A stretch of 64,000 nt of DNA, taken from contig NZ_JAIEZN010000001.1 of the NCBI RefSeq assembly GCF_020169335.1, forward strand, positions 1,443,426-1,507,425. Direction: 5' to 3'. A program made the translations under genes and the position numbers. How positions within the stretch are numbered: the first letter of the stretch is position 1; each line of letters opens with the position of its first letter. The notes beneath the pieces are model-generated. The model made no database searches. It was not told the origin of the DNA and saw only the letters and a program-made list of their open reading frames with translations. This document shows, one piece after another, positions 27,805 through 39,806 of this stretch. Source of the stretch: Devosia aquimaris. Its GTDB lineage: Bacteria > Pseudomonadota > Alphaproteobacteria > Rhizobiales > Devosiaceae.

Positions 27805-29151
27805 TCAGGACGGGCTGGCCACCGCTGCCCCGCCGCTGGCATCGCCATCGTCGCCCGCGGCATAGGCGCGCGACAGATCGCGATAGGGGCGCGAATTGAA
27901 GGCGATGATGGTCACCACCACGCCGACCACGCCGGCAAGGGTGAACACCAGCGCCATGCCGCGGTCGGGACCGGTACCGAACCAGCTACCGATCGATTGT
28001 GCCCCTGCCCCGTCGGTCATGAAGGGGATCACCACGAACTGGGTGAGCGGGCCGATAAGGAAGGCCGTCACCGGCGAGGCCGATTGCTCGACGGACTGGG
28101 CAAAGCCGAACACCCGGCCCTGCCGCTCCAGCGGCACGACCTTTTGCAGCGTCGTGTGCTCCGCCGCCTCGGCATAGGGCCCCAGCAGCATCCAGACGAA
28201 ACAGCCGGCGGCCAGCAGCCAGATCGAGGCCTGCAGCGTGAAGACGCAGCACACCGACCAGGTGATGAGATTGACCATGAGCAGCGTGCGCAGCGGGTTC
28301 TTGCCCAGCCCGGTCCGGGCAATGATGATGCCGCTCAGGATGAAGGCGGTGGAGAGCGCGCCGAACGTCAGGCCCCAGACCTCGACGCTGACCAGCGACA
28401 GGCCATAGGCATCGAGCAGGGCCATGAAGATGCCGCCAAGGAAATTGTTGAAGCAGGCGAAAAGGATCAGGGCAAACAGGCCCGGCACGGCTGAAATCAC
28501 CCGAATGGTGCCGGCGATATCGACGCGCCGGGGGGCCTCGGGATGCTCGGCGCTCGGCGCCACACGCCCCTCGTCAATGCGCACCAGGCCCAGATGCAGC
28601 AGCACCAGAATGGTGAAGCCAAGGGCCAGGCTGATCACGCCCAGCATGCCGGTATAGGCCACCAGAAAGCCCGAGATCACCGAGGTGGTGAGAAAGCCGA
28701 TGCCCGAGACCATGCCGACGAGGCCATTGGCCTTGTCGCGCTCCTCTTCGGCAATCAGGATCGTTACCAGCGTCGTCAGGGCAATCGAGCGGATATTGCC
28801 GGCAATCACCCCCAGCATAACCAGCAGCACAAAGGCCCAGAGATAGGGGCCATAGGGATTGGCAAAGGCCCCCTCCGGCTCCAGCAGCAGCAGCACCAGG
28901 CTTGCGGCATAGAACAGTGCCGAAACCAGGCTCGACGCCAGCATGGCCGTCTTTTTGGCATTGTGATCCACGATCGAGCCGAACCAGAACCCGAAGGCCG
29001 CCGTGAACACCAGATAGACGCCGGCAATCATGCCGGTCGCGAACACCGACTGGGTCTCGAGATAGGTCCAGAACGTGATGGCGAACCAGACCGTGAAATT
29101 GGTGACATTGGCCACAAGGTTATTGGCCAGGATTTGGTGAAACGGCTTCAT
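27805..29151 (-). CDS. Major facilitator superfamily transporter
   Basis: A 448-residue membrane protein with about 12 helices and a charged loop between halves, closest in style to the macrolide/drug-efflux branch (MefA-like). The first helix holds NFTVWFAITFWTYLETQSVF, and the GSIVDHNAKK segment after helix 2 matches the MFS loop 2-3 motif. AAAGGGCG precedes the ATG. Substrate is unknown. It lies upstream of rpsB on the same strand, but rpsB has its own promoter, and a GGCCAGCC/GGCTGGCC hairpin spans the end of this gene (27789-27820). Confidence 0.88.
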   Translation of the reverse strand: MKPFHQILANNLVANVTNFTVWFAITFWTYLETQSVFATGMIAGVYLVFTAAFGFWFGSIVDHNAKKTAMLASSLVSALFYAASLVLLLLEPEGAFANPYGPYLWAFVLLVMLGVIAGNIRSIALTTLVTILIAEEERDKANGLVGMVSGIGFLTTSVISGFLVAYTGMLGVISLALGFTILVLLHLGLVRIDEGRVAPSAEHPEAPRRVDIAGTIRVISAVPGLFALILFACFNNFLGGIFMALLDAYGLSLVSVEVWGLTFGALSTAFILSGIIIARTGLGKNPLRTLLMVNLITWSVCCVFTLQASIWLLAAGCFVWMLLGPYAEAAEHTTLQKVVPLERQGRVFGFAQSVEQSASPVTAFLIGPLTQFVVIPFMTDGAGAQSIGSWFGTGPDRGMALVFTLAGVVGVVVTIIAFNSRPYRDLSRAYAAGDDGDASGGAAVASPS

Positions 29152-29808
29152 CGTCTTCGCCCTTTATCCGTCAACCGCGCGCCATGCGGACACGCAAGCT
29201 GAGTGTATCCATGCACCGGCGGACTGACGAGACGTGTCAGCAGCCGGCAGCAGGACGACGAACAAGGCACGGGGTTTTCGACCGCCGGTGTGAACCCATG
29301 CCTGGCATGAGCCTGGTCCGCCCGGATGAAGCGCAAGCCAAAGCGCCGCCTGAACGCGGTTTCGGGGTAGAGCAGCGGTGGCGAGGCGCTGGCCTCGGGA
29401 TTGTGGTGGAAAGAGAAGAGGCTCGCGCCCCGCCACCGCGCCGGATTTTTCACACACGCATCGAGCAGCCGCCCTTTCGGGTTGGACAATCCATCCGAAG
29501 CGGCTCCGCGCCCTCTTCCTCGGACAGTGTCCGGCTGGTGGTCAGCATCCATGCGGGAGCCTGGCGACCCATGCCCCACCCGGCAGTCCCCACGCTGGAT
29601 CACTCGTCATGACCGGGCTCCGTGGTGGGCAACGGGGCGAGTGTGGCATGGGAATTTGGGGGTGGGGATAAGGGGGGTAAGGCGCGAGGGTGCAGGGTTG
29701 CGTCGGAAATGGGGTGGCTAGCGGAATGGCGGGTCTTAGGCGAGTTCTCTCGGCAGCAGACGTTGGCCACCTATGAGACCGCAGATCGGTGTGGTTGCTG
29801 GATGTTGT
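29152..29808. other. Gene-poor gap of about 650 bases beside the AIPR gene
   Basis: I recognise no gene here. Open frames exist on both strands (for example 29148-29603 minus, 29184-29612 plus) but are Arg/Pro/Ser-rich and lack a credible ribosome-binding site or domain. The right part has a run of G-tracts (29650-29677) able to form a G-quadruplex on the plus strand. No attachment-site repeat or IS end was seen. Confidence 0.5.
29650..29677 (+). repeat. G-quadruplex-type motif
   Basis: Four G-runs of 3, 5, 4 and 6 bases with loops of 5, 1 and 4 bases. It fits the classical G4 pattern and is the only such dense cluster I noticed. Function unknown. Confidence 0.6.
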
Positions 29809-31653
29809 CTAGTTGGCGCCGCCATTAAGCAGGGTGGCGGTCTCAGGCCCGACCTCATCCGTCGTAATTTCCAGCAGCCTCACATAGTCGTCCACGTCAT
29901 TCACGTAACGGGCGCTCTTCCGCCAACGTCCGTGTGCAAAGGACTTCTTCTGCACTTGGGTGGTTTTGTCCAAACGTGTAGTCATGAATTCTTCTACGTT
30001 TTCGCTGGCCCAAAGCTCAAAGTCAGGAACCAGTTCTCGTGCTTCTGCGATCACCCGGGGCAGCCAATCGGTAAGTCCGTCCTGCCGTCGTCTTTGTAGC
30101 AGCCCGCGAACCAAAACCGTGAAAGCCAAATCGTTGGTTACCTTGTCTGCGGCAGTGCTCCACGGCCTCAGTTTGGTGATCTGTGAGTAAATAGTGTGAA
30201 GCTCGAGAAATCTGTCAATCACGGCCCCGTCCATGGCCGGTGGGATAATGCCCCCCGTACTTCTCATGATCCGCCGCTCAACCGCCAAAGCATATCGCCC
30301 GTTCGCAACACTCATGAGGCGAGTAAAGATTGTTCTGTCGACTATGTCGTTCTCGGTGATGAACCCGCTGCGTAAGGCATCCGCATACTCGCCCCGTTTC
30401 GGCTCGTATAGTAGCCCGGTTTTAGCAAAGACCACCTCGGCCACTTGCCGGTTTCCGTCGTTGCTCGCGGTCCGATCGACGTATGAGACTGCTGTTTGTG
30501 AGTTCGTTGCTGAAGATATGCTGAGGATCAGGGTCTTTTTCGATGCCTCGTCAACCTGTGGCAACGTGATGATCCGCAAGACCACTTCTTTGCCAGCAAA
30601 AAGCCGTGCCCTTTCGATGTCTGAGCTTTCGTCATAGATCCGCGCCAAAGTGAATGCTGTCTGACCACCGTTGATGATCTGAGGATTCACAATTTCAATT
30701 TGGGCTTTGTTCTTGGTTCCGACGCGCTCGCTTACGTAGGTATCGTCGGACACCATGGTGATGCCGTTATTAAGGATAGCAAATTCACCCGTCTCAACGC
30801 TGACAATGCTCTCGCGGATGCCTTCGTTGGTCCGTTGTTCTTTGAATTCCAGATACGACCGAGGATTATAGCGCAGTATAGAATTCTTGAAGCGCGAGGT
30901 TATCTGAGCAATTTCAAGAGTTGGAACGAGGACGACGGTTACTTCGCTTGGGCCATGGGCCGTGTTAATCTCCGCACTCAATCTCGAATAATTTGACTTA
31001 TTGCTTAGATCGATTTGGAGTCTAAGGCTGGAGGAGTAATGCTGCTCGCCCCTAATCGTGGGCATGACCAACTCGCTGTAGCATCTTTCGAAGTTGACGA
31101 TGTTGATCTGATCACCTTGAAACAGGCGCTGGGCCAGCGGGTACTGCTCTGACTTGACGTTGGCCAAAATCGTGACCCTGGTTTTGTATCGAGCGATATC
31201 GGGTACCTTTTGAACCTTCTCGACAAAGGCGTGAATATATCCATTGTATTTCTTCCCCTCTGCGTTCTCGAGATGTCCGGCGAGGATGCGGTCTAAGTCT
31301 ATCGCCAGCAGCTCCTCGGGGCTGATGTTCTTCGATTCAAAATTGCTGGATCCCACCCTGAATTTCGATTGTATTACATCTATAATTTTGTTGTCAGCGT
31401 CGATGAAGTAGCCGTCGATACCGCCATCATTGCTCGCATCGGTAATTGTAGACTCTCGATCTTCGAAGTCCAGGAGCCCATAGGTAGACGCCAAATAGAG
31501 ATGGATGAACGCTCTGGCCCTGGCTTGGTTTTGCTTCTCCTCGGTTGTCGTGTCGAACAACGATCGGCGTCTCTTGACGCCTTGTCCCTCTCGAACGTAT
31601 TCATCGAGAATTCGGGTCAGAATTGCGTATTTCTTGTTTTGGCTCGCCTGCAT
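29809..31653 (-). CDS. AIPR-family protein (abortive phage infection) with N-terminal nuclease-like region
   Basis: A 614-residue soluble protein of the AIPR family, whose members are linked to phage resistance. The diagnostic motifs are LNNGIT (about residues 294-299) and INGGQTA (about 327-333). The N-terminal part has DGGIDGYF (about 77-84) and a following QSK (95-97), a pattern like the D...(Q/E)xK core of PD-(D/E)xK nucleases. Base composition is visibly AT-richer than all neighbours and the flanks are gene-poor, which suggests horizontal acquisition. No partner gene, methylase or transposase is adjacent. The ATG at 31653 follows a run of seven Gs; a GTG 36 bases upstream is an alternative. 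The phage-defence role is inferred from the family. Confidence 0.85.
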   Translation of the reverse strand: MQASQNKKYAILTRILDEYVREGQGVKRRRSLFDTTTEEKQNQARARAFIHLYLASTYGLLDFEDRESTITDASNDGGIDGYFIDADNKIIDVIQSKFRVGSSNFESKNISPEELLAIDLDRILAGHLENAEGKKYNGYIHAFVEKVQKVPDIARYKTRVTILANVKSEQYPLAQRLFQGDQINIVNFERCYSELVMPTIRGEQHYSSSLRLQIDLSNKSNYSRLSAEINTAHGPSEVTVVLVPTLEIAQITSRFKNSILRYNPRSYLEFKEQRTNEGIRESIVSVETGEFAILNNGITMVSDDTYVSERVGTKNKAQIEIVNPQIINGGQTAFTLARIYDESSDIERARLFAGKEVVLRIITLPQVDEASKKTLILSISSATNSQTAVSYVDRTASNDGNRQVAEVVFAKTGLLYEPKRGEYADALRSGFITENDIVDRTIFTRLMSVANGRYALAVERRIMRSTGGIIPPAMDGAVIDRFLELHTIYSQITKLRPWSTAADKVTNDLAFTVLVRGLLQRRRQDGLTDWLPRVIAEARELVPDFELWASENVEEFMTTRLDKTTQVQKKSFAHGRWRKSARYVNDVDDYVRLLEITTDEVGPETATLLNGGAN

Positions 31654-31954
31654 GCCGCCCCCCCAACTTGGAATTGTTGTACGCAACACGGCGACAACTG
31701 GATAGCCTCACAACAGTTCAAATACAGAGTTCGTAACATCGATTTGCGCTTCCGAATTTTAACCTCGGGGTCGCGCAGAGGTTGTAGCTGGACTGCCTAA
31801 TCGCTGTTGTGGCGCCACTCCTGTATGCGGGCGACGCAGCCTGCCTATCGGTGGAAATCGTGTGACTACTGCAGCTTTGAGCAAACCTCGAAGACCGGTT
31901 GAACGACCGCATTGGGGGCGCAAGCTGCCAGCGCCTCTAGCGCCAGCTCAGTCC
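31654..31954. other. Intergenic region between the AIPR gene and dnaE
   Basis: About 300 bases with no gene that I can support. The AIPR promoter must lie in the left half, which is AT-rich. A GTTC-N9-GTTC pair at 31716-31732 has the wrong spacing for a LexA box. Confidence 0.5.
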
Positions 31955-35410
<3,456 letters not shown>

Positions 35411-35478
35411 GATGGAACCTTTATGACCGGCCCGGGACCAGGATCATACTGTCCGCGGGCCGCAATCCACAGCCACGG

Positions 35479-35577
35479 TCACACGAGTCGGGTCAGCACA
35501 TCCATCCAGGTCAGCGACCCGATGGTGAAGGCGCCCAGCGTGACGAATGCGGCGAAGTCCTTGATGAAAGTGAGCAT
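35479..35577 (-). CDS. Putative SOS-induced 32-residue membrane peptide
   Basis: A very short gene: MLTFIKDFAAFVTLGAF at the start and LTRLV at the end, with one hydrophobic segment over about residues 8-24. GGGAG sits six bases before the ATG; another ATG two codons upstream abuts that GGGAG and is unlikely. The promoter has a near-consensus -35/-10 pair with a perfect GTTC-N7-GTTC LexA-type box in the spacer (35605-35633). Caulobacter makes a similarly tiny SOS-induced inner-membrane division inhibitor, SidA, but I cannot claim homology. It lies between dnaE and a dehydrogenase gene, on the same strand as both. Confidence 0.65.
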   Translation of the reverse strand: MLTFIKDFAAFVTLGAFTIGSLTWMDVLTRLV

Positions 35578-35604
35578 CTGCATCTCCCGTGTTGCTATAA
35601 TGTT

Positions 35605-35633
35605 CTTATAAGTTCCTTGTTTGTTCCTGTCCA
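35605..35633 (-). promoter_or_regulatory. Promoter with LexA (SOS) box in the spacer
   Basis: Minus strand: TGGACA (35633-35628), a 17-base spacer, then TATAAG (35610-35605). The plus strand of the spacer reads GTTC-CTTGTTT-GTTC at 35612-35626, the alphaproteobacterial LexA consensus GTTC-N7-GTTC. A third GTTC at 35602 overlaps the -10. A bound repressor would block RNA polymerase directly. Confidence 0.75.
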
Positions 35634-35735
35634 GTGCGCACAGCGGGAACAACGGGGATTGGCCCGCTTTGGTTAGCAAAGCGTTAGGAAAGATTGCCGG
35701 CGCGTTGACGAATGGGACGCCGCGCGGGGCCAGAC

Positions 35736-36746
35736 TCAGGGCCGCACGATGACCTTGATTTCGCCCCTCTGCGGCGCGGCGCCGACCACCGCCGCGACGT
35801 CTTCGAGCCCGATGACATGGGTGACCAGCCGGTCGAGCTCGAGCACGCCGCTGGCCACCATGGCAGCGGCGCGGGCATGGGTGTGCGGATTGAGATAGGC
35901 GGCTTCGAGCCGGATCTCGTTGACGAGGAGATCAAACGGCCGCACCGGGACTTCGACGCCAGACGGCGTGACGCCGAACAGCACCAGCGCCCCGCCGCGC
36001 GCCAGCATGCCCAGCCCCTGTTGCAGTGTTTCGGGCACACCGGCGCATTCGAGCACCACATCGACGCCGTGACCATTCAGGGCGCGCACGGCGGCGACCA
36101 CATCGCCCGCTGCCGGGTCGACGGCCACCGTCGCGCCTAGTTCCAGCGCCAGTGCCCGCCGCGACGCCTGGCGGGTGACCAGCACGACCTCTGCCGCCCC
36201 GGCCAGCCGCGCCAATTGCACCATGAGCAGGCCAATCACCCCACCGCCCAGCACAGCCACCGTGCTGCCCGGCACGATGCGCGCGACATCGAGGGCATGG
36301 AGGCAACACGCCAGCGGCTCGCTGAAGGCGCCATGCACGGGATCGAGCTCCTCGGGCAGCACAAAGGCCTGCTGCGCCGGCACGGCGACATAGTCGGCAA
36401 AGCCACCGTCGCGGAACACGCCGATGGCGAGGAGATTGTCACAGAGATTGACCCGCCCCGCCCGGCAGGCGGGACAGGTGCCGCAGGCGATATTGGGATC
36501 GACCGTCACCAGCTCGCCGCCGGCAAAGCCACGCACGCCTTTCCCCACCGCCTCGACACGCCCGCAGAACTCGTGCCCCAGCGTCACCGGCCGCCCGGTG
36601 GGATATTCGCCCTTGTACATGTGCCGGTCCGAGCCGCAGATGCCGGCGGCCAGCACGCGCACCAGCACCTCGCCCGGCCCGGCCACGGGCCTTGGCACCT
36701 CGCGCAGCGCCATGGCGCGAATGGCTTCCAGCCGCACAGACCGCAT
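35736..36746 (-). CDS. Zinc-dependent alcohol dehydrogenase (MDR family)
   Basis: A 336-residue medium-chain dehydrogenase of the sorbitol/threonine dehydrogenase type. The catalytic zinc ligands are C37 (GICGSD), H58 and E59 (GHEF). The structural zinc is bound by C88, C91, C94 and C102. The NAD(P) loop is VLGGGVIGLL near residue 164. It would oxidise a polyol or secondary alcohol; the substrate is not evident. It is divergent from the DUF1275 gene. Confidence 0.9.
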   Translation of the reverse strand: MRSVRLEAIRAMALREVPRPVAGPGEVLVRVLAAGICGSDRHMYKGEYPTGRPVTLGHEFCGRVEAVGKGVRGFAGGELVTVDPNIACGTCPACRAGRVNLCDNLLAIGVFRDGGFADYVAVPAQQAFVLPEELDPVHGAFSEPLACCLHALDVARIVPGSTVAVLGGGVIGLLMVQLARLAGAAEVVLVTRQASRRALALELGATVAVDPAAGDVVAAVRALNGHGVDVVLECAGVPETLQQGLGMLARGGALVLFGVTPSGVEVPVRPFDLLVNEIRLEAAYLNPHTHARAAAMVASGVLELDRLVTHVIGLEDVAAVVGAAPQRGEIKVIVRP

Positions 36747-36887
36747 CTCGTCTCCCCCCGGCCGGTGTCCGGCTCTGGCTTTGGTTCAGCGGCAAGCCTG
36801 CCCGACTTGCCGTCCCCCGCACAAGACCCTTGCATCGGCCCGGCGGGCTTGCCAGTGTCCGGTCCTACCCCGCAACCGGAGTCGACC

Positions 36888-37541
36888 TTGACCCCCACGC
36901 CGCAGCTCAGCCTGGGCCTGCTGCTCACTGCCGCCGCCGGCTTTGCCGATGTGGTGAGCTTTATTGAGCTCAGCGGCCATTTCACCTCCTTCATGAGCGG
37001 CAACACCACCCAATTGGGCGATGCGCTGGCACTGGGCAATTGGGCGGTGGTGGGGCTCACCGCCACGCTGGTGATGCTGTTTTTCCTCGGCAGCGTCGCC
37101 GGCTCGCTCGTGGCCATCAAGGCGGGACCGCGCTGGGGCTCGGGCGCGGTGACGGCACTGGTGCTGGCAGCCTTTGTGATCACGCTGGCGCTGGCGGCGC
37201 TGGGCGTGCCGGCCGCTCAGGTCATCCTGATCCTGGCGGCAGGGGCCGGCGCGCAGAACGCCATCCTGCCTTCCACCGGCTCGGTGCGGCTGGGCACCAC
37301 CTTTGTCACCGGCACGCTCTTTGCGGCCGGGCAGGACCTCGCCCGCGCCCTCGCCCGCCAGGCGCCACCCTGGCGCTGGGCCCAGCATGTGCTGGTCTGG
37401 GCCTCGCTGCTGCTGGGCGGCATGCTCGGCGGCCTGGGCTATGCAGCGCTGGGGCTCTGGGCCCTGCTGGTACCCGTGGCGGTCTATACCGGGTTCCTGA
37501 TCGCGTTCCTGGTGCGGCGGCCAGGCAAGGTGATCGGCTAG
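36888..37541 (+). CDS. DUF1275 (YoaK-like) membrane protein
   Basis: A 217-residue integral membrane protein with about six helices. The N-terminal GFADVVSFIELSGHFTSFMSGNTTQLG block is the hallmark of the DUF1275 family. The start is TTG at 36888, with GGAG seven bases upstream; no ATG or GTG is available before the conserved block. The family's function is not known. It stands alone between a divergent dehydrogenase and phoA. Confidence 0.85.
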   Translation: MTPTPQLSLGLLLTAAAGFADVVSFIELSGHFTSFMSGNTTQLGDALALGNWAVVGLTATLVMLFFLGSVAGSLVAIKAGPRWGSGAVTALVLAAFVITLALAALGVPAAQVILILAAGAGAQNAILPSTGSVRLGTTFVTGTLFAAGQDLARALARQAPPWRWAQHVLVWASLLLGGMLGGLGYAALGLWALLVPVAVYTGFLIAFLVRRPGKVIG

Positions 37542-37602
37542 CACGGCCATGGACCGGTGGCAGCGTGCCGCTGAGACGGCCCTGCCCGGACCTTTGACCG
37601 AA

Positions 37603-37631
37603 CCGTCACACAGCTGCAATCGATCTGTCAT
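37603..37631 (+). promoter_or_regulatory. PHO box upstream of phoA
   Basis: Three 7-base repeats on an 11-base period: CCGTCAC (37603), CTGCAAT (37614) and CTGTCAT (37625), each separated by four bases. The alphaproteobacterial PhoB site is CTGTCAT-N4-CTGTCAT. It lies 63 bases before the phoA start. Confidence 0.75.
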
Positions 37632-37693
37632 TGGCTCTGCCTAGTGTTCACGCAGCCGTGTTACGGCCGTTCAACGACACCCAGGAAGCTCCC

Positions 37694-39223
37694 ATGACCT
37701 CTTTCGCCCGTGCCCTTGTGGCTGGCGTATCCGTGATCGCTCTCACGGTTCCCGCCTTTGCCCAGTCGACTCTGCCGCAGGCTGATGACAGCTACTTCCT
37801 CGCCGCCCAGGCTGAACTGGCCGCCAAGGAAGCCGTCAAGCCCAACACCGGCAAGGCCAAGAACGTCATCATGTTCATCGTTGATGGCATGTCTGTTCCC
37901 ACCATCACCGCCGCCCGTATCCTGGAAGGCCAGAATGCCGGCGTCGACGGCGAGAGCCATTCGCTCGCCTTCGAAAAGCTGCTGCCGCACACCGCCCTGG
38001 TCAAGACCTATACCCATGACAGCCAGGTTGCCGATTCTGCGCCGACCGCCACTGCCATCACCTCGGGCATCAAGGCGCTGAACGGCACCATCGGTGTCGA
38101 CCAGACCGCCGTGCTGGAAGATTGCGCGAGCCAGGCCGGCTCGACCACCAAGTCGATCTTCGAACAGGCCGAGGAAGCCGGCCTTGCCACCGGCGTGATC
38201 TCCACCGCTCGCATCACCCACGCCACCCCGGCTGCCGCCTATGCCCACACCGTGGCCCGCGACTGGGAAAACGACACCCAGCTGCCCGAAGATGCCGCTG
38301 GCAAGTGCGCCGACATTGCATCGCAGCTGGTCGACTGGTCGTTCGGTGACGGCTTTGAAGTCGTCTTCGGCGGCGGCCGCGCCAACTTCATGCTCGACAG
38401 CCAGAAGGATCCCGAAGACGAGACCAAGACGGGCGCGCGCAAGAGCCGCGACCTGATCGCTGACTGGCAGGCCAAGCACAATGACGGCGCCTATGTGTGG
38501 AACCAGGAAGGCTTCGACGCCCTGGGCGCCGACACCACCCGCGTGCTGGGCCTCTTCAACGGCAGCCACATGCAGTATGAAGCCGACCGCGCCAAGGATG
38601 CCGGTGGCGAACCCTCGATCGCCGAGATGACCACCAAGGCCATCGAGATCCTGAGCAAGAACGACGCCGGCTACGTGCTGATGGTCGAAGGTGGCCGTGT
38701 CGACCACGCCCACCACGCCGGCAACGCCGCCCGCGCCCTGACCGACACCATCGCAGTGTCCGAAGCCGTGCAGGCTGCCTATGACGCCGTGAACCCCGAA
38801 GACACGCTGATCCTGGTCACCGCTGACCACAGCCACGTCTTCAGCATTGCCGGCTACCCGGTGCGTGGCAACCCGATCCTGGGGCTCGCCGGCACCGCTG
38901 ACGACGGCAAGGCCTATACCACCCTGGGCTACATGAACGGCCCGGGCGCTGCGTCCTATGACGAAGCCAATCCCCCGACCCGTCCGGAAGGCGCCGATGC
39001 CGATGCCCCGCTGACCATCCGCGCTGACCTCAAGGATGTCGACACTACCGATATCGACTTCCTGCAGCAGGCGCTGATCCCCATGGGTTCGGAAAGCCAT
39101 GCCGGCGACGACGTCACCATCTTCGCCCAGGGCCCGCAGAGCTACCTGTTCGACGGTGTCATCGAGCAGAACATGATCTACCACGTCATGGCCAAGGCGC
39201 TTGAACTGAACGCCGCCAAGTAA
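37694..39223 (+). CDS. phoA: Alkaline phosphatase
   Basis: Secreted zinc/magnesium phosphomonoesterase that scavenges phosphate. The 509 residues start with a Sec signal peptide ending in PAFAQ. Metal and active-site residues are D64 (IVDGMS), the nucleophilic S115 (ADSAPTATAI), EGGRVDHAHHAGN near residue 335, TADHSHVF near 375, and SESHAGDD near 475. AGGAAG precedes the ATG; an in-frame start at 37631 falls inside the PHO box. The PHO box indicates induction by phosphate starvation through PhoB. A GC-rich hairpin follows the gene. Confidence 0.96.
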   Translation: MTSFARALVAGVSVIALTVPAFAQSTLPQADDSYFLAAQAELAAKEAVKPNTGKAKNVIMFIVDGMSVPTITAARILEGQNAGVDGESHSLAFEKLLPHTALVKTYTHDSQVADSAPTATAITSGIKALNGTIGVDQTAVLEDCASQAGSTTKSIFEQAEEAGLATGVISTARITHATPAAAYAHTVARDWENDTQLPEDAAGKCADIASQLVDWSFGDGFEVVFGGGRANFMLDSQKDPEDETKTGARKSRDLIADWQAKHNDGAYVWNQEGFDALGADTTRVLGLFNGSHMQYEADRAKDAGGEPSIAEMTTKAIEILSKNDAGYVLMVEGGRVDHAHHAGNAARALTDTIAVSEAVQAAYDAVNPEDTLILVTADHSHVFSIAGYPVRGNPILGLAGTADDGKAYTTLGYMNGPGAASYDEANPPTRPEGADADAPLTIRADLKDVDTTDIDFLQQALIPMGSESHAGDDVTIFAQGPQSYLFDGVIEQNMIYHVMAKALELNAAK

Positions 39224-39254
39224 AACGCTGCCAGATAGGCAGCGCGACCATCGG

Positions 39255-39278
39255 GGCCGCCGGTTCACGCCGGCGGCC
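39255..39278 (+). terminator. Terminator hairpin after phoA
   Basis: Perfect 9-bp GGCCGCCGG/CCGGCGGCC stem with a 6-base loop followed by TTGCCGTTT. A smaller 7-bp hairpin (CGCTGCC/GGCAGCG) lies just before it. Confidence 0.7.
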
Positions 39279-39365
39279 TTGCCGTTTCACAGACAGCGTG
39301 AGTGTCACACGCATGCCGTCCAGCCGCGCTATTCTGGAGGTGCAACAGCGGGAAGGATCACGCTC

Positions 39366-39797
39366 ATGGACAGACGCAATTTTCTTGGCGCCCTCGCCAC
39401 GGCGCCTCTCCTGGCCGGCATCACCCCGGCCTTTGCTAACACGCCCAGCCTGCGCTTCCGCGACATGTATGCGCGCGGCAAGGAGCTCTCCGAGACCGCC
39501 ATGGCCCTGCAGGGCCAGCGCATCGAAATGACCGGCTACATGGCGCCGCCGCTCAAGCCCGAAATCAATTTCTTCGTGCTGACCAAGATTCCCATGGCCA
39601 CCTGCCCCTTCTGCAACGATGCGGCGGACTGGCCCGATGATATTGTCGTCTCCTATTTCGAGGGCGACATGGAATTCACCCGCTTCTCCAACCTGATCCG
39701 GGTGGAAGGCATTTTTGACACTGGCGTCAAGACCGACGCGGCAACCGGCTTTGTCAGCAAGGTGCGCCTGCTCGAGACCACCTATACCCGCCTCTGA
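39366..39797 (+). CDS. Exported CPFC-motif protein, part of an ABC transporter operon (DUF3299-like)
   Basis: A 143-residue protein with an N-terminal export signal containing a twin arginine (DRRNFLGALA), so Tat export is possible. The mature part begins near SLRFRDMY, followed by a compact, mainly beta domain (GQRIEMTGYMAPPL) with a CPFC pair near residue 77 that could bind metal or act in redox. Similarity to DUF3299 and related OB-like exported proteins is tentative. It lies nine bases before an ABC ATPase gene and heads a three-gene operon. A longer in-frame start at 39279 would remove the signal from the N-terminus. Confidence 0.75.
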   Translation: MDRRNFLGALATAPLLAGITPAFANTPSLRFRDMYARGKELSETAMALQGQRIEMTGYMAPPLKPEINFFVLTKIPMATCPFCNDAADWPDDIVVSYFEGDMEFTRFSNLIRVEGIFDTGVKTDAATGFVSKVRLLETTYTRL

Positions 39798-39806
39798 AAG
39801 CGCACC

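Noticed and set aside
29148..29612. Open frames on both strands in the gap left of the AIPR gene
   Set aside because: No ribosome-binding site, odd composition, mutually overlapping; reported as a gene-free gap.
31716..31732. GTTC-N9-GTTC pair upstream of the AIPR gene as a possible SOS box
   Set aside because: Spacing is nine, not the required seven bases.
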